From: an uncultured Clostridia bacterium
Lineage (GTDB): Bacteria; Bacillota; Clostridia; Oscillospirales; Acutalibacteraceae
Direction: 5' to 3'
DNA length: 29,685 nucleotides
Assembly (NCBI GenBank): GCA_937919155.1
Contig: CALFPM010000177.1
Coordinates: 1-29,685, forward strand
Within the stretch, counting starts at the first letter, position 1; the number at the start of each line of letters is the position of its first letter. A model generated the notes under the pieces. That model made no database searches and was not told where the DNA came from. It worked only from the letters and a program-made list of their open reading frames with translations. Below, one piece after another: positions 6,341-14,955 of the stretch. Made by a program: the position numbers and the translations under genes.

Positions 6341-7372
6341 GTGAAAACACAGATTGTTGACATAAACAATGCCGCCGAACTCGATGCATTTACCGAAAAG
6401 CATCCGAACGGTCATTTTCTTCAGACATCTCTATGGGGAAAAGTCAAAAACGACTGGAAATGGTTTGGCGTCATATGCAGAAATGACAGCGGCGAAATCA
6501 CAGGCACAATGGGTGTGCTGCTCAGAAAAATCTCAAAACTGCCCTTTCATATGATGTATGCGCCCCGCGGTCCCGTGTGTGATTTTGACGACAAAGAAAC
6601 CTTTTCGGCATTGATTGCCGCCGCAAAGCAGGAAGGCAAAAAATACAACGCTTATCAGCTGAAAATTGACAAAGATGTTCCCGTTGACAATGATAACTAC
6701 AGAGCAATCGCGCTGTCGCAGGGTTTCAGATTCAAAGAACGCACAATCAACTTTGAGGATTTTCAGTGCCGTTATGTTATAAGAATTCTGCTTAACGGCA
6801 GGACGGAGGATGAGGTTTTTGCCGCTTTCCATTCCGACCACCGCAGAAAAATCCGCATTGCAATGAAAAATAATGTTGAAATTAAAATTCACGGCAGCGA
6901 AATGGCGGAAACATTCTATGAACTGATGAAGGAAACCTGCGAAAGAGACGGCTTCGACCTTCGCTCCGCCGCATATTTTGCACGCATTCTTGACTGCTTC
7001 GGAGACAAGGCAAGACTCTACCTTGCTTACTATGAGGGCAAGCCCATAGCAGGTGCAATATCTGTACTCTGGGGTGATAAACTCTGGTATTTCTACGGTG
7101 CATCATCCAACGAAAACAGAAAGGTAATGCCCAACTACCTTATGCAGTGGGAAATGATAAAATGGGCAATCGAAAGCAACTGCAGTATTTATGACTTCAG
7201 AGGCGTTGCAGGCGTTATTGATGAGAGCAACCCTCTCTTCGGTCTTTACCGCTTCAAGCACAGATTTGACGGCACATACATTGAATTTATGGGCGAGGCT
7301 GACCTCATCACCAAACCCACAGCCGCCAAAATCGTTGCAGCATCGCAGGAAATAATGAAGAAATTAAGATAA
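6341..7372 (+). CDS. FemAB/FemX-family peptidoglycan aminoacyltransferase
   Basis: 343-residue protein with the twin GNAT-like layout of lipid II:glycine glycyltransferases (FemX/MurM type). Recognisable are NGHFLQTSLWGKVK near the start, the FHSDHRRKIRIAMKNNVEI segment between the two halves, a LAYYEGKPIAGAI strand, and YDFRGVAGVIDESNPLFGLYRFKHRFDG near the C-terminus, a hallmark of the family. These cytosolic enzymes transfer amino acids from aminoacyl-tRNA to the stem peptide of lipid-linked peptidoglycan precursors. The helical coiled-coil arm of FemA is not evident, as in FemX-like members. The start codon is GTG, about 8 nt after GTGAGGA. It is the first gene of a tight operon. Which amino acid it transfers cannot be told. 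Confidence 0.85.
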   Translation: MKTQIVDINNAAELDAFTEKHPNGHFLQTSLWGKVKNDWKWFGVICRNDSGEITGTMGVLLRKISKLPFHMMYAPRGPVCDFDDKETFSALIAAAKQEGKKYNAYQLKIDKDVPVDNDNYRAIALSQGFRFKERTINFEDFQCRYVIRILLNGRTEDEVFAAFHSDHRRKIRIAMKNNVEIKIHGSEMAETFYELMKETCERDGFDLRSAAYFARILDCFGDKARLYLAYYEGKPIAGAISVLWGDKLWYFYGASSNENRKVMPNYLMQWEMIKWAIESNCSIYDFRGVAGVIDESNPLFGLYRFKHRFDGTYIEFMGEADLITKPTAAKIVAASQEIMKKLR

Positions 7373-7384
7373 GGAGAACTCAGA

Positions 7385-8128
7385 ATGATTAATGTTACAG
7401 TTTGGAACGAAGGCGTTCACGAAAAGCTCAGCAATGAAGTGGCAGGCGTTTATCCCGCAGGCATTCACGGCTGCATAAAGAATTTTCTTTCATCTCAGGA
7501 CGATTTCTGTATCCGCACGGCAACTCTTGCACAGCGCCGCTGCGGTCTTTCGGACGAAGTGCTCGAAAACACGGATGTTCTCATCTGGTGGGGCCATATG
7601 GCGCACGACAAAGTGCCTGACAAGCTTGTTGAAAAAATACATAAGCGTGTGCTTGCGGGCATGGGACTTGTGGTTCTTCATTCAGGTCACCATTCCAAGA
7701 TTTTCAGGTCACTTATGGGTACAACCTGTAATCTTCGCTGGAGAGACGGCGACAGAGAAAGAATATGGTGCATCAACCCCACTCACCCCATCGCAAAGGG
7801 TATTCCCGCACATTTCAGCCTTGATGTTGAAGAAATGTACGGCGAACAGTTTGATATCCCCAAGCCCGATGAAATAGTTTTCCTCGGTTGGTTTGCGGGC
7901 GGCGAAGTTTTCCGTTCAGGTTGCTGCTGGCAGAGAGGTCTGGGCAAAATTTTCTATTTCCAGCCCGGTCACGAAAGCAATCCCACATTCCACAATGAAT
8001 ATGTTCAGCGCATTATCATAAACGCAATAAGATGGGCAGAGCCTGCAGTTGCAGTCAAAGAACCTGTTCCCTGCCCTCACAAAAAAGTTTCTCCCGAAGA
8101 AAGATACAAGGAGAGTAAGACTAACTGA
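7385..8128 (+). CDS. ThuA-like protein (trehalose-utilisation ThuA domain)
   Basis: 247-residue protein of the ThuA family, a class I glutamine-amidotransferase-like fold. Visible landmarks are DVLIWWGHMAHDKVPD, GLVVLHSGHHSKIF and NPTHPIAKGIPAHF, and the late FYFQPGHESNPTFHN segment, all typical of ThuA-like proteins. The fold usually lacks the catalytic Cys of amidotransferases and none is obvious here. ThuA homologues are tied to trehalose or other sugar metabolism, but the biochemical activity of this subgroup is not settled. It starts 12 nt after the FemAB gene with AAGGAGAA in front, and its stop overlaps the dut start (TGATG), so translation is coupled. The neighbours point to no sugar pathway. 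Confidence 0.82.
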   Translation: MINVTVWNEGVHEKLSNEVAGVYPAGIHGCIKNFLSSQDDFCIRTATLAQRRCGLSDEVLENTDVLIWWGHMAHDKVPDKLVEKIHKRVLAGMGLVVLHSGHHSKIFRSLMGTTCNLRWRDGDRERIWCINPTHPIAKGIPAHFSLDVEEMYGEQFDIPKPDEIVFLGWFAGGEVFRSGCCWQRGLGKIFYFQPGHESNPTFHNEYVQRIIINAIRWAEPAVAVKEPVPCPHKKVSPEERYKESKTN

Positions 8129-8571
8129 TGGATACATTCAAGATTAAAAAGCTCAGGGAAAATGCAAAAATCCCTTTCAGAGCAACTCACGGAAGCGCGG
8201 GAATGGACCTTTATGCCTGCATTGACGAACCCATAACCCTCGGCGGCGGCGAAAAAGCGGTTATCCCCACGGGAATTGCAATTGAATTGCCTTGCGCGGA
8301 GCTTGGTGCATTTGTGTTTGCAAGAAGCGGTCTTGCAATCAAGCACGGTATCGGTCTGCTTAACTCCGTTGGTGTTATCGACAGCGATTACAGAGGCGAA
8401 ATCTGCGTTGGTGTCATAAACCAGCTCAAAGAAGCTTACACAATTCAGCCCGATGAACGCATTGCACAGCTTGTTATTATGCCTGTTTCCCTCATCACTC
8501 CCGTTGAAGCGGAAGAACTTGACGAAACAGAGCGCGGTGCAGGCGGATTCGGCTCAACAGGAAAGGTATAA
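8128..8571 (+). CDS. dut: dUTP diphosphatase (dUTPase)
   Basis: 147-residue trimeric-type dUTPase with all five motifs in order: GSAGMDLYA at 22-30, ARSGLA at 65-70, VGVIDSDYRGEI at 81-92, RIAQLVIMP at 111-119 and RGAGGFGSTGK at 136-146. It hydrolyses dUTP to dUMP and pyrophosphate, keeping uracil out of DNA and feeding thymidylate synthesis. Length is normal for the family. The start overlaps the ThuA stop by one base. The next gene begins one base after its stop, so it sits in the middle of a tightly packed operon from 6278. Confidence 0.96.
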   Translation: MDTFKIKKLRENAKIPFRATHGSAGMDLYACIDEPITLGGGEKAVIPTGIAIELPCAELGAFVFARSGLAIKHGIGLLNSVGVIDSDYRGEICVGVINQLKEAYTIQPDERIAQLVIMPVSLITPVEAEELDETERGAGGFGSTGKV

Positions 8572-8572
8572 C

Positions 8573-8878
8573 ATGAAAAAACCGATTAACATTCTTTCAA
8601 TAATTATGCTTTCGCTTCTCGGTGCGTGGGGGATTTCCTTTGCGGCAGCTCAGATTATCCCACATGATGCGGCATCGGCAGTGTTTCTGATTATCTACAT
8701 AATCACCGTTCTTGCGGCAGCTGCATTTATTATCGGAAGCATTATTGCTTTCATCACAAAAAAACATAAGGGATTTTCAATTCCCCTTTTTGCATCTGCC
8801 TGTGTTTTTACTGCAATATGGATAGGCATTCTCGTTGCCGTTATCGACTACACGATAAATATCGGACTGAACTTTTAA
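8573..8878 (+). CDS. Small membrane protein, unknown
   Basis: 101-residue protein with three hydrophobic segments, near residues 6-27, 36-60 and 72-95, separated by a short basic loop (TKKHKG). No family recognised and no catalytic motif. The ATG lies one base after the dut stop, with AGGAAAGG inside the dut 3' end as the likely ribosome site. An in-frame ATG further upstream (8453) would overlap dut extensively and is unlikely. A role linked to the envelope genes of the operon is only a guess from position. Confidence 0.7.
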   Translation: MKKPINILSIIMLSLLGAWGISFAAAQIIPHDAASAVFLIIYIITVLAAAAFIIGSIIAFITKKHKGFSIPLFASACVFTAIWIGILVAVIDYTINIGLNF

Positions 8879-8892
8879 GAGGCGCATACACT

Positions 8893-9810
8893 ATGAAAAA
8901 AATAATAAGCATTCTTTGCGCAATTGCAATTGCATTTTCAGCATTCGGTATCTTCGCATATGCGGAAAGCGAAGAATTCAAACCATATGAAGACAGTCTT
9001 TTCTTTGAATACGGCGACTACAACATTCATTACATAATTATTCCTGCAAAAGGTGAGCAGAAGGGCAGAATCATGATGCTTCACGGATTCCTTTGCTCCA
9101 CTTTCGCCTGGAGAAACATGGCGGCAAAGCTTTCCGAAGCAGGCTATGAATGTGTCCTTGCAGACCTGCCGAACTTCGGTTTCAGCACAAGAGAATCGGA
9201 CGAAATTACAATCGTTGACCGCGAAACCATCATCACCGAGCTCATGAAATCCATTGCTCCCATGGATGAATGGATTATCGCAGGCCACTCAATGGGCGGC
9301 GGAGTTGCCGCAAACATTGCCATTGAAAATCCCGTTGATGCTCTCCTTCTTTACTGTCCCGCGCCTCAGAGCGAGTTTCCTCAGGCAATGAAAGGACTTA
9401 TGACATCAGACTTTATGAAGGGCGTTATGAGTGCATTCTTCAACTACGGCACAAGAATCGATATCCTGGTGAAGCTTATCGTTTATGCCGCAACAATGGA
9501 CTGGGATTTTTCAATGAACTATGAGCTTGAAGGTCTTACCGATGCCACTCAGTATGACGGCTTCGGCGGCGGCCTTTGCGAAATGATGTTCAATGTGAAA
9601 GCAACCGATCTTGCAAACGCAGATAAGGTTGCCTGCCCCGTGCTTATCTGCCAGGCAAGCAAAGATATTATCATCAGCGCAGACATGAAAACTCAGATGC
9701 ACGAAGCTTTTCCCGATGCAACAACATATGTTGTTGAGGGCGGCGGACATCAGTGCATTGAAAACAGAGCAGACGAGCTTTGCGATGTGACTCTTGATTT
9801 TCTGAAATAA
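8893..9810 (+). CDS. Secreted alpha/beta hydrolase
   Basis: 305 residues. An N-terminal signal peptide (MKK, hydrophobic core to about residue 20, AYA near 22-24) precedes a classical alpha/beta hydrolase. It has an oxyanion-region HGFLCS near 64-69, nucleophile elbow GHSMGG at 131-136 with Ser133, acid Asp258 in ASKD, and base His286 in GGGHQC. The lid region is about residues 160-230. Lipase, esterase or haloperoxidase-like activity is possible and the substrate cannot be told. The ATG at 8893 gives a proper signal peptide, whereas an earlier in-frame start would place 25 unrelated residues in front. It is the last gene of the operon, closed by a terminator. Confidence 0.85.
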   Translation: MKKIISILCAIAIAFSAFGIFAYAESEEFKPYEDSLFFEYGDYNIHYIIIPAKGEQKGRIMMLHGFLCSTFAWRNMAAKLSEAGYECVLADLPNFGFSTRESDEITIVDRETIITELMKSIAPMDEWIIAGHSMGGGVAANIAIENPVDALLLYCPAPQSEFPQAMKGLMTSDFMKGVMSAFFNYGTRIDILVKLIVYAATMDWDFSMNYELEGLTDATQYDGFGGGLCEMMFNVKATDLANADKVACPVLICQASKDIIISADMKTQMHEAFPDATTYVVEGGGHQCIENRADELCDVTLDFLK

Positions 9811-9813
9811 CTT

Positions 9814-9858
9814 CAAGCTGTCCGCTTGCGTAATGCAGGCAGGCAGCTTGTTTTTTTA
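9814..9858. terminator. Bidirectional terminator
   Basis: CAAGCTG/CAGCTTG stem (9814-9820 with 9844-9850), extended by a wobble-paired inner helix, then seven Ts. It lies between the convergent hydrolase and spoIID genes. Confidence 0.75.
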
Positions 9859-10821
9859 TTCTTTTTCAAAATTTACACCCGTGTAGTAATGAGCAAGAAT
9901 TTCTTTGTAATCAAAGCCTTGCCTCGCCATATAATCCGCGCCGTACTGACTCATTCCCGCACCGTGACCGTATCCTTTGCAGGTAACGGTAAATGAGCCT
10001 TTTCCGTAATCAATATCAAAGCAGGTACTCCTCAGATCCGCGGCATTTCTGAAATCCGAAGCGGAAATCTCATTGCCGCAAACACTGACCGATGTAACAT
10101 AACCGCTGCCGTCACGGCTGATTTTTCCAATCCATTTTTCCGCATCTCCCGTCACTTCAACGCCTGAATCTTCAAAGACTTTTTTGAGCTCTTCTTCGCT
10201 GAAAGTTTTTGTGCCGATATAGTCGGGCGACAGTTTATCTCCGGGGCTCTCAACACTTATCAGATAAGGAAAACTCTCGCCCCACAGTTCCTCTGCACTC
10301 CGTGTTCTTCCCGCACTTGTTGCATGGTAAACTGCAAGCACGGTTTCACCCTCACAGACCATATATTCACCAAGAACAGACTCAACCGCCGCTGTGATTT
10401 TGCTCTCATATTCATCAAAATTTTCTCCCCACTTTTTTCGCCTGCTTTCCTTATCGATATATCCCTGATGGTTGTCGGAATTATCCGTAATATCCGCACC
10501 GTCAATGCCGCCGTTTTCCCTGATTCTTTTTGCATATGTATAACAAGCAACCGCCTGCGCCTTGAGAGCTTCCGTATGATAAAGAGACGGCATTTCCGCC
10601 GCAACGCATCCCACGACATATTCTTTCATTCCGATCTCACTGACTTTGCCCGTCTGCGACATCATAACAGAAACCGTATTCCCGCCTTTTTCATTGATTT
10701 CTTCCGTCACGGATGAATCTTCCGGCTCTTCTTTTCCGTTTGTATTTGCGGCAAGAGGGCATATAAGCATTGACAGTGCAATAATAATGCAAGTAATAAT
10801 GTTGACACGCATTTTCATCAT
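9856..10821 (-). CDS. spoIID: Stage II sporulation protein D (SpoIID/LytB domain)
   Basis: 321-residue protein with one N-terminal membrane anchor (about residues 5-25), a Glu-rich linker and a SpoIID domain. It has MKEYVVGCVAAEMP near 65-77 (Glu76 is the expected catalytic residue), EALKAQAVACYTYAKR near 84-99, HATSAGRTRSAEELWG in the middle, and GYGHGAGMSQYGADYMA near the C-terminus. SpoIID is a lytic transglycosylase that, with SpoIIM and SpoIIP, thins septal peptidoglycan during engulfment of the forespore. Partners are not in this window. Three ATGs cluster at the start; AAAGGA favours the third (10812), giving a 318-residue product. Relatives also exist in non-spore-formers, so it suggests but does not prove sporulation. 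Confidence 0.88.
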   Translation of the reverse strand: MMKMRVNIITCIIIALSMLICPLAANTNGKEEPEDSSVTEEINEKGGNTVSVMMSQTGKVSEIGMKEYVVGCVAAEMPSLYHTEALKAQAVACYTYAKRIRENGGIDGADITDNSDNHQGYIDKESRRKKWGENFDEYESKITAAVESVLGEYMVCEGETVLAVYHATSAGRTRSAEELWGESFPYLISVESPGDKLSPDYIGTKTFSEEELKKVFEDSGVEVTGDAEKWIGKISRDGSGYVTSVSVCGNEISASDFRNAADLRSTCFDIDYGKGSFTVTCKGYGHGAGMSQYGADYMARQGFDYKEILAHYYTGVNFEKE

Positions 10822-10827
10822 CCTTTC

Positions 10828-10856
10828 TTGACTTTTTTTTATTTAAATAGTATAAT
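10828..10856 (+). promoter_or_regulatory. Promoter of the citrate synthase gene or operon
   Basis: TTGACT (10828-10833), 17-nt spacer, TATAAT (10851-10856). The -35 box begins only 6 nt beyond the first possible spoIID start codon, so the two divergent units share very little control DNA. Confidence 0.75.
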
Positions 10857-10909
10857 TAATCAATTATATAATGGAGATATTATATTTTTAAAGATCGGAG
10901 GCAGATAAT

Positions 10910-12277
10910 ATGTCCACAATTGTATCACATGTTGACGAGCGTGATATTAAAAGCTTATGCGAACAGATAAAGAAAAATAACTATATAGCTCCTGTTGACT
11001 ACGAACATTACAACATCAAAAGAGGTCTGCGTAATTCAGACGGCACAGGCGTTATGGCAGGCATCACAAATGTATGTACCGTTGAAGGTTATTATATTGA
11101 TGACGGTGAAAAAATCCCCAGAGAAGGCCACCTCTATTTCAGAGGATACAACATGGAGGATATCGTTGCATCCTGCATTGAAGATGACCGCTTCGGCTTT
11201 GAAGAGGTTGTTTATCTTCTTCTTTTCGGTCAGCTCCCCACCAAAACACAGCTTGATAATTTCTGCAACATTCTTGCGGAATGCCGCGAGCTGCCCGAAG
11301 ACTTCATTGAAGATATGATTATGAAAGCACCCTCTCCCGACATTATGAACAAGCTTTCAAGAGCAGTTCTTGCTCTTTACTCTTACGACAATAATCCTGA
11401 CGACACATCAATCGAAAATGTTCTCCGTCAGTGCATTCATCTCATTGCTCAGATTCCTGCAATTATGGTTTATGCTTATCAGGTAAAGCGCAGACATTAC
11501 TACAGAAAAAGTATGTATATCCATCCCATGAAGCCTGAATTCAGAACTGCACAGACTATTCTGCGTTCAATCAGAGCTGACAAAAACTTCACAGACCGCG
11601 AAGCAAAACTTCTTGACATTTGTCTTATGCTTCACGCAGAGCACGGCGGCGGTAACAACTCAACATTCGCAACAAGAGTTCTCACCTCGAGCGGCACTGA
11701 TACCTATGCGGCACTTGCAGGCGGCATAAGCTCACTCAAAGGTCCCAAGCACGGCGGCGCAAACATAAAGGTTTCCCAAATGGTTGAGCATTTCAAGGCA
11801 GGCGTCAGCGATATCACAGACGAGGGTCAGGTTGCAGACTTCATCAGAAAGGTTATGAGGAAAGAAGCAGGTGACGGCTCAGGTCTTATCTACGGTATGG
11901 GTCACGCGGTTTACACCATCTCCGACCCGAGAGCAGGTATTCTCCGCAAAAAGGCAGAGGAATTTGCAATGGGCACCGAGTTTGAGGCAGAATTCAGACT
12001 TCTTAATAATATCGAAAAACTCACACCTGAACTCTTCAATGAATACAAGTCAACACCCAAGAAAGCCATGTGCGCAAACGTTGACCTTTATTCGGGTCTT
12101 GTTTACAAAATGCTGAACATACCCTCCGACCTTTTCACTCCCATCTTCACAATTGCAAGAATTGCAGGTTGGTCTGCACACAGAATTGAAGAGCTCGTAT
12201 CAGGCGGCAAAATCATCAGACCTGCATACAAAAACAACAATGTCAAGAACATATATGTACCCATGAACAACAGATAA
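10910..12277 (+). CDS. gltA: Citrate synthase
   Basis: 455-residue citrate synthase of the clostridial type. Core motifs: LHAEHGGGNN at 241-250, GPKHGGAN at 278-285 (catalytic His281), GMGHAVY at 329-335 (His332), DPRAG at 339-343 and ANVDLYSG at 389-396 (Asp392). It condenses oxaloacetate and acetyl-CoA to citrate. In fermentative Firmicutes it usually feeds a partial pathway to 2-oxoglutarate and glutamate. No aconitase or isocitrate dehydrogenase is adjacent. The Arg that commonly follows the second His (GHR) is Ala here. I believe this is common in this clade. Start is set by GGAGGC 8 nt upstream. Confidence 0.95.
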   Translation: MSTIVSHVDERDIKSLCEQIKKNNYIAPVDYEHYNIKRGLRNSDGTGVMAGITNVCTVEGYYIDDGEKIPREGHLYFRGYNMEDIVASCIEDDRFGFEEVVYLLLFGQLPTKTQLDNFCNILAECRELPEDFIEDMIMKAPSPDIMNKLSRAVLALYSYDNNPDDTSIENVLRQCIHLIAQIPAIMVYAYQVKRRHYYRKSMYIHPMKPEFRTAQTILRSIRADKNFTDREAKLLDICLMLHAEHGGGNNSTFATRVLTSSGTDTYAALAGGISSLKGPKHGGANIKVSQMVEHFKAGVSDITDEGQVADFIRKVMRKEAGDGSGLIYGMGHAVYTISDPRAGILRKKAEEFAMGTEFEAEFRLLNNIEKLTPELFNEYKSTPKKAMCANVDLYSGLVYKMLNIPSDLFTPIFTIARIAGWSAHRIEELVSGGKIIRPAYKNNNVKNIYVPMNNR

Positions 12278-12291
12278 GAGGTAATTTGATA

Positions 12292-13200
12292 ATGAAAGGT
12301 TTTTCAGTCAAAAGCGGATTCGGGTTAGGCGCAATAATATTTGCCGTTGCCGCAATAATCGCCCTTCCTTTAAGAACTGTTCAGTTTTTCACAGTGCTTG
12401 AGGGCGGCACGGGTTTTTTCACTTCATATGACCTGAGCGTTTATTTGCTTTATGCATTGCTTGCAGGCGCATCACTTACTTTCGTCATTCTCGGGTTTTC
12501 AAAGAGAAAAAAACTTGATTTCAACCGAGATGTTTCAAAGCGTCCCGTTTCGGGCATAATTTCATTGCTGGCGGCAGCCGCCGTATTCTCTGATGGCATG
12601 ACCTGCGCAAACATTGTTATGAACAGCCGTATGCCCATCATTGACTACAGCAACTACGGCACACCAGCAATCAACACAGACAAGCTTATTTTCGGTGCAG
12701 AGGCACTGTTTGCGGTTATTTCCTCAATCTTCCTCCTCTCACTGGGTCTTGTTTATCTCACAGGCAAAACAAACGGCTCGGAGCACAAAATAATCAGCCT
12801 TGCTCCCGTTATCTGGTGCATTGTCAGAATGGTTTACCGCTTCACACGCACAATCAGCTACCAGAAGGTTTCCGACCTCACATTTGAGTTCATTATGCTT
12901 GCTTTTATGATTATGTTCTTCATGGCATTTGCTCAGGTGAATTCGCAGATAGGAAGCAAAAACTGCGAATGGAAGCTTGCAGGCTACGGTCTCCCTGCCG
13001 CACTTTTCGCACTTATATGCTTTGCCCCCAGATTCATCGTTACAGTAACAGGCAAAGAATATCTTCTGTATGAATACTCATCTGCTGAATTCTGTGACCT
13101 TGGCGTTGCAATTTTCATTTGCTCCGTTGTGTTCACAAGGCTCACGGACAAAGTCGGAAAGAAATCCGAAATCCCTGCAGAATCTACCGTTGAAGGATAA
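12292..13200 (+). CDS. Polytopic membrane protein, unknown
   Basis: 302-residue integral membrane protein with about seven to eight hydrophobic segments, roughly at 6-27, 40-65, 82-105, 135-158, 165-182, 200-222, 232-255 and 265-288, and a short charged C-terminal tail. I recognise no family and no transport or enzyme motif. ATG 12292 is preferred over the TTG at 12286 because AGAGG lies 10 nt before the ATG but only 4 nt before the TTG. It sits 14 nt after citrate synthase and 6 nt before the AEC transporter gene, so co-transcription is likely, but functional linkage is unproven. Confidence 0.75.
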   Translation: MKGFSVKSGFGLGAIIFAVAAIIALPLRTVQFFTVLEGGTGFFTSYDLSVYLLYALLAGASLTFVILGFSKRKKLDFNRDVSKRPVSGIISLLAAAAVFSDGMTCANIVMNSRMPIIDYSNYGTPAINTDKLIFGAEALFAVISSIFLLSLGLVYLTGKTNGSEHKIISLAPVIWCIVRMVYRFTRTISYQKVSDLTFEFIMLAFMIMFFMAFAQVNSQIGSKNCEWKLAGYGLPAALFALICFAPRFIVTVTGKEYLLYEYSSAEFCDLGVAIFICSVVFTRLTDKVGKKSEIPAESTVEG

Positions 13201-13206
13201 TTAACC

Positions 13207-14145
13207 ATGTTTTTTCAAAATGTTCTGATTGCAAGCGAGCAGGTTGCAATTCTTTATATTCTTGTTGCAGTTGGTGCAATAGCCGATAAGGTCGGCATTT
13301 ACACCGAAAAAGTGGCAAAAAGCTGCACCGATCTGCTGTTTTACATCATAACCCCCGCAGTTATTGTGGAAAGCTTTCTCTCACTTGAATACAATCCTGA
13401 AACCGCCAAAAGCCTTTTCATTGCTATGGGATGCGGATTCATCCTGCACATTGTTTCCGCAGGAATTTCATCACTTGTGTTCAACCGCTGCCCCATTGAC
13501 GAAGGATGCATTTACAAATATTCCTGCGCATACGGCAACTGCGGATATATGGCATTGCCCCTTGCGGGTGCGGTGCTTGGCAGTGAGGGGGTATTCTACT
13601 GCTCAGCGGTAATCATTTCATTCCAGATTTTCAGCTTCACTCACGGAATTTACACAATCACAAAAGGCGGCGAAAAAGTTAAGTTCGACTTCAAAAAGCT
13701 TATTCTCAACCCCGGTGTTATTTCAGTTATCATCGGTCTGCCCCTTTTTCTGCTTTCCGTGCAGCTGCCAGAAATCATCGCAAAACCCGTAAACTACATT
13801 GCAAGCCTTAACACACCGGTTGCAATGCTGATTTTCGGCACATACATTGCAAATACAAATTTCAAATCCATTTTCAAAAACTGGCGTATATTCACCGTTG
13901 CGGTTGTGAAGCTTCTTGTGCTTCCCCTGCTTCTCATAACGGCATTCAGATTTGCGGGTATCTCAGGCCCTCTCCTCGTTGCTCTCTCAATTTCGGCAGG
14001 CGCTCCCACCGCCAACAACACGGTTATGTTTGCCGCAAAATACGACCGCAACACGGGTCTTGCATCGCAAACGGTTGCAATAGTCAGCTTCATTTCCATA
14101 ATTACATTACCTGTTATGATTGCCCTTGCACAGGCAGTGGGGTGA
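13207..14145 (+). CDS. AEC-family transporter (auxin efflux carrier type)
   Basis: 312-residue membrane protein with about ten hydrophobic segments in the 5+5 layout of bacterial AEC permeases. Landmarks are an N-terminal LVAVGAIADKVGIYTEKVAKSC stretch, the first broken helix with LLFYIITPAVIV, CAYGNCGYMALPLAGAVLG around 100-120, and the second half with SAGAPTANNTVMFAAKY near 260-276, all characteristic. Family members export or exchange small organic anions such as malate or malonate. A dicarboxylate role beside citrate synthase is attractive but is inference. It begins 6 nt after the preceding gene, and its stop is directly followed by the start of the QueG-like gene. Confidence 0.88.
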   Translation: MFFQNVLIASEQVAILYILVAVGAIADKVGIYTEKVAKSCTDLLFYIITPAVIVESFLSLEYNPETAKSLFIAMGCGFILHIVSAGISSLVFNRCPIDEGCIYKYSCAYGNCGYMALPLAGAVLGSEGVFYCSAVIISFQIFSFTHGIYTITKGGEKVKFDFKKLILNPGVISVIIGLPLFLLSVQLPEIIAKPVNYIASLNTPVAMLIFGTYIANTNFKSIFKNWRIFTVAVVKLLVLPLLLITAFRFAGISGPLLVALSISAGAPTANNTVMFAAKYDRNTGLASQTVAIVSFISIITLPVMIALAQAVG

Positions 14146-14149
14146 TGAC

Positions 14150-14941
14150 TTGAGCATAAAAGAAATAATGGATTCAGTTTCTCCTTTGTGGGGAATTTGC
14201 TCATTTGAAAGCATAAAAAACAATCTCATTGATTGCAGGGCAAAAAGCCGTATTCCGCAAAATACAGAGTCGGTTATCGTTGCCTGTTTCCCTTATCTTC
14301 TCGACAAGAGCGAATATCATAACATCAACATTTCAAAATATGCCGTTGTGACAGACTATCACACTGTTGCTCTGAACAGACTCAATCGGGCGGTCGAAAA
14401 GCTCAGAGAAATTTATCCCGATGAGGAGTTTGCCGCATTTGCGGATAATTCTCCCGTCCCCGAGGTAACCGCCGCCTGCAATGCAGGTCTCGGCTCAAGA
14501 GGACTCAACTCTCTGCTCATAACCCGTAAATACGGCTCATATGTATTTATAGGTGAGATTGTTACAACGCTGAAAACCGAATCGCCTGACTTTGAGGCAA
14601 GTGCTTGCATAAACTGCGGAAAGTGCATCAAAGCCTGTCCGTCCGGTGCAATCAGCAAAAACGGATTCCAAAAATCCGTCTGTCTTTCGGAAATAACTCA
14701 GAAAAAAGGCGAGCTTTCCGAAACAGAAAAAAGCCTGATGGCTGAATGCGGCTGTGTCTGGGGTTGCGATATCTGCCAGGATGTCTGCCCTATGAATCAA
14801 AATGCCGAAACAACTCAGATTGAAGAATTTATTTCCGCACCAATCCCCTGCATTGAGGAAGGTTGTATCCTTGATGGCAGAGCCTATGAATGGCGCGGAA
14901 GAAAGGTAATAGAAAGAAACATATCACTACACAAACGGTGA
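14150..14941 (+). CDS. QueG-like double [4Fe-4S] protein, short form
   Basis: About 263 residues, related to epoxyqueuosine reductase QueG. The central part has ADNSPVPEVTAACNAGLGSRGLNS near 98-120, which resembles the corrinoid-binding core of QueG including its conserved Asp. A ferredoxin-like part follows with CINCGKCIKAC near 153-163 and CGCVWGCDICQDVCP near 200-214, enough for two [4Fe-4S] clusters. True QueG is around 350-380 residues, so the N-terminal part is reduced and the C-terminal HEAT-like region is missing. It may therefore be a divergent reductase rather than the tRNA queuosine enzyme. The start is probably the TTG at 14150, just after GGGGTGA; ATG 14168 is an alternative. Coupled to the AEC gene. 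Confidence 0.8.
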   Translation: MSIKEIMDSVSPLWGICSFESIKNNLIDCRAKSRIPQNTESVIVACFPYLLDKSEYHNINISKYAVVTDYHTVALNRLNRAVEKLREIYPDEEFAAFADNSPVPEVTAACNAGLGSRGLNSLLITRKYGSYVFIGEIVTTLKTESPDFEASACINCGKCIKACPSGAISKNGFQKSVCLSEITQKKGELSETEKSLMAECGCVWGCDICQDVCPMNQNAETTQIEEFISAPIPCIEEGCILDGRAYEWRGRKVIERNISLHKR

Positions 14942-14955
14942 AAGGAGAAACACTT

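Noticed and set aside
9313..9816. Minus-strand frame inside the alpha/beta hydrolase gene
   Set aside because: It overlaps a gene with a complete catalytic triad and signal peptide; no independent support.
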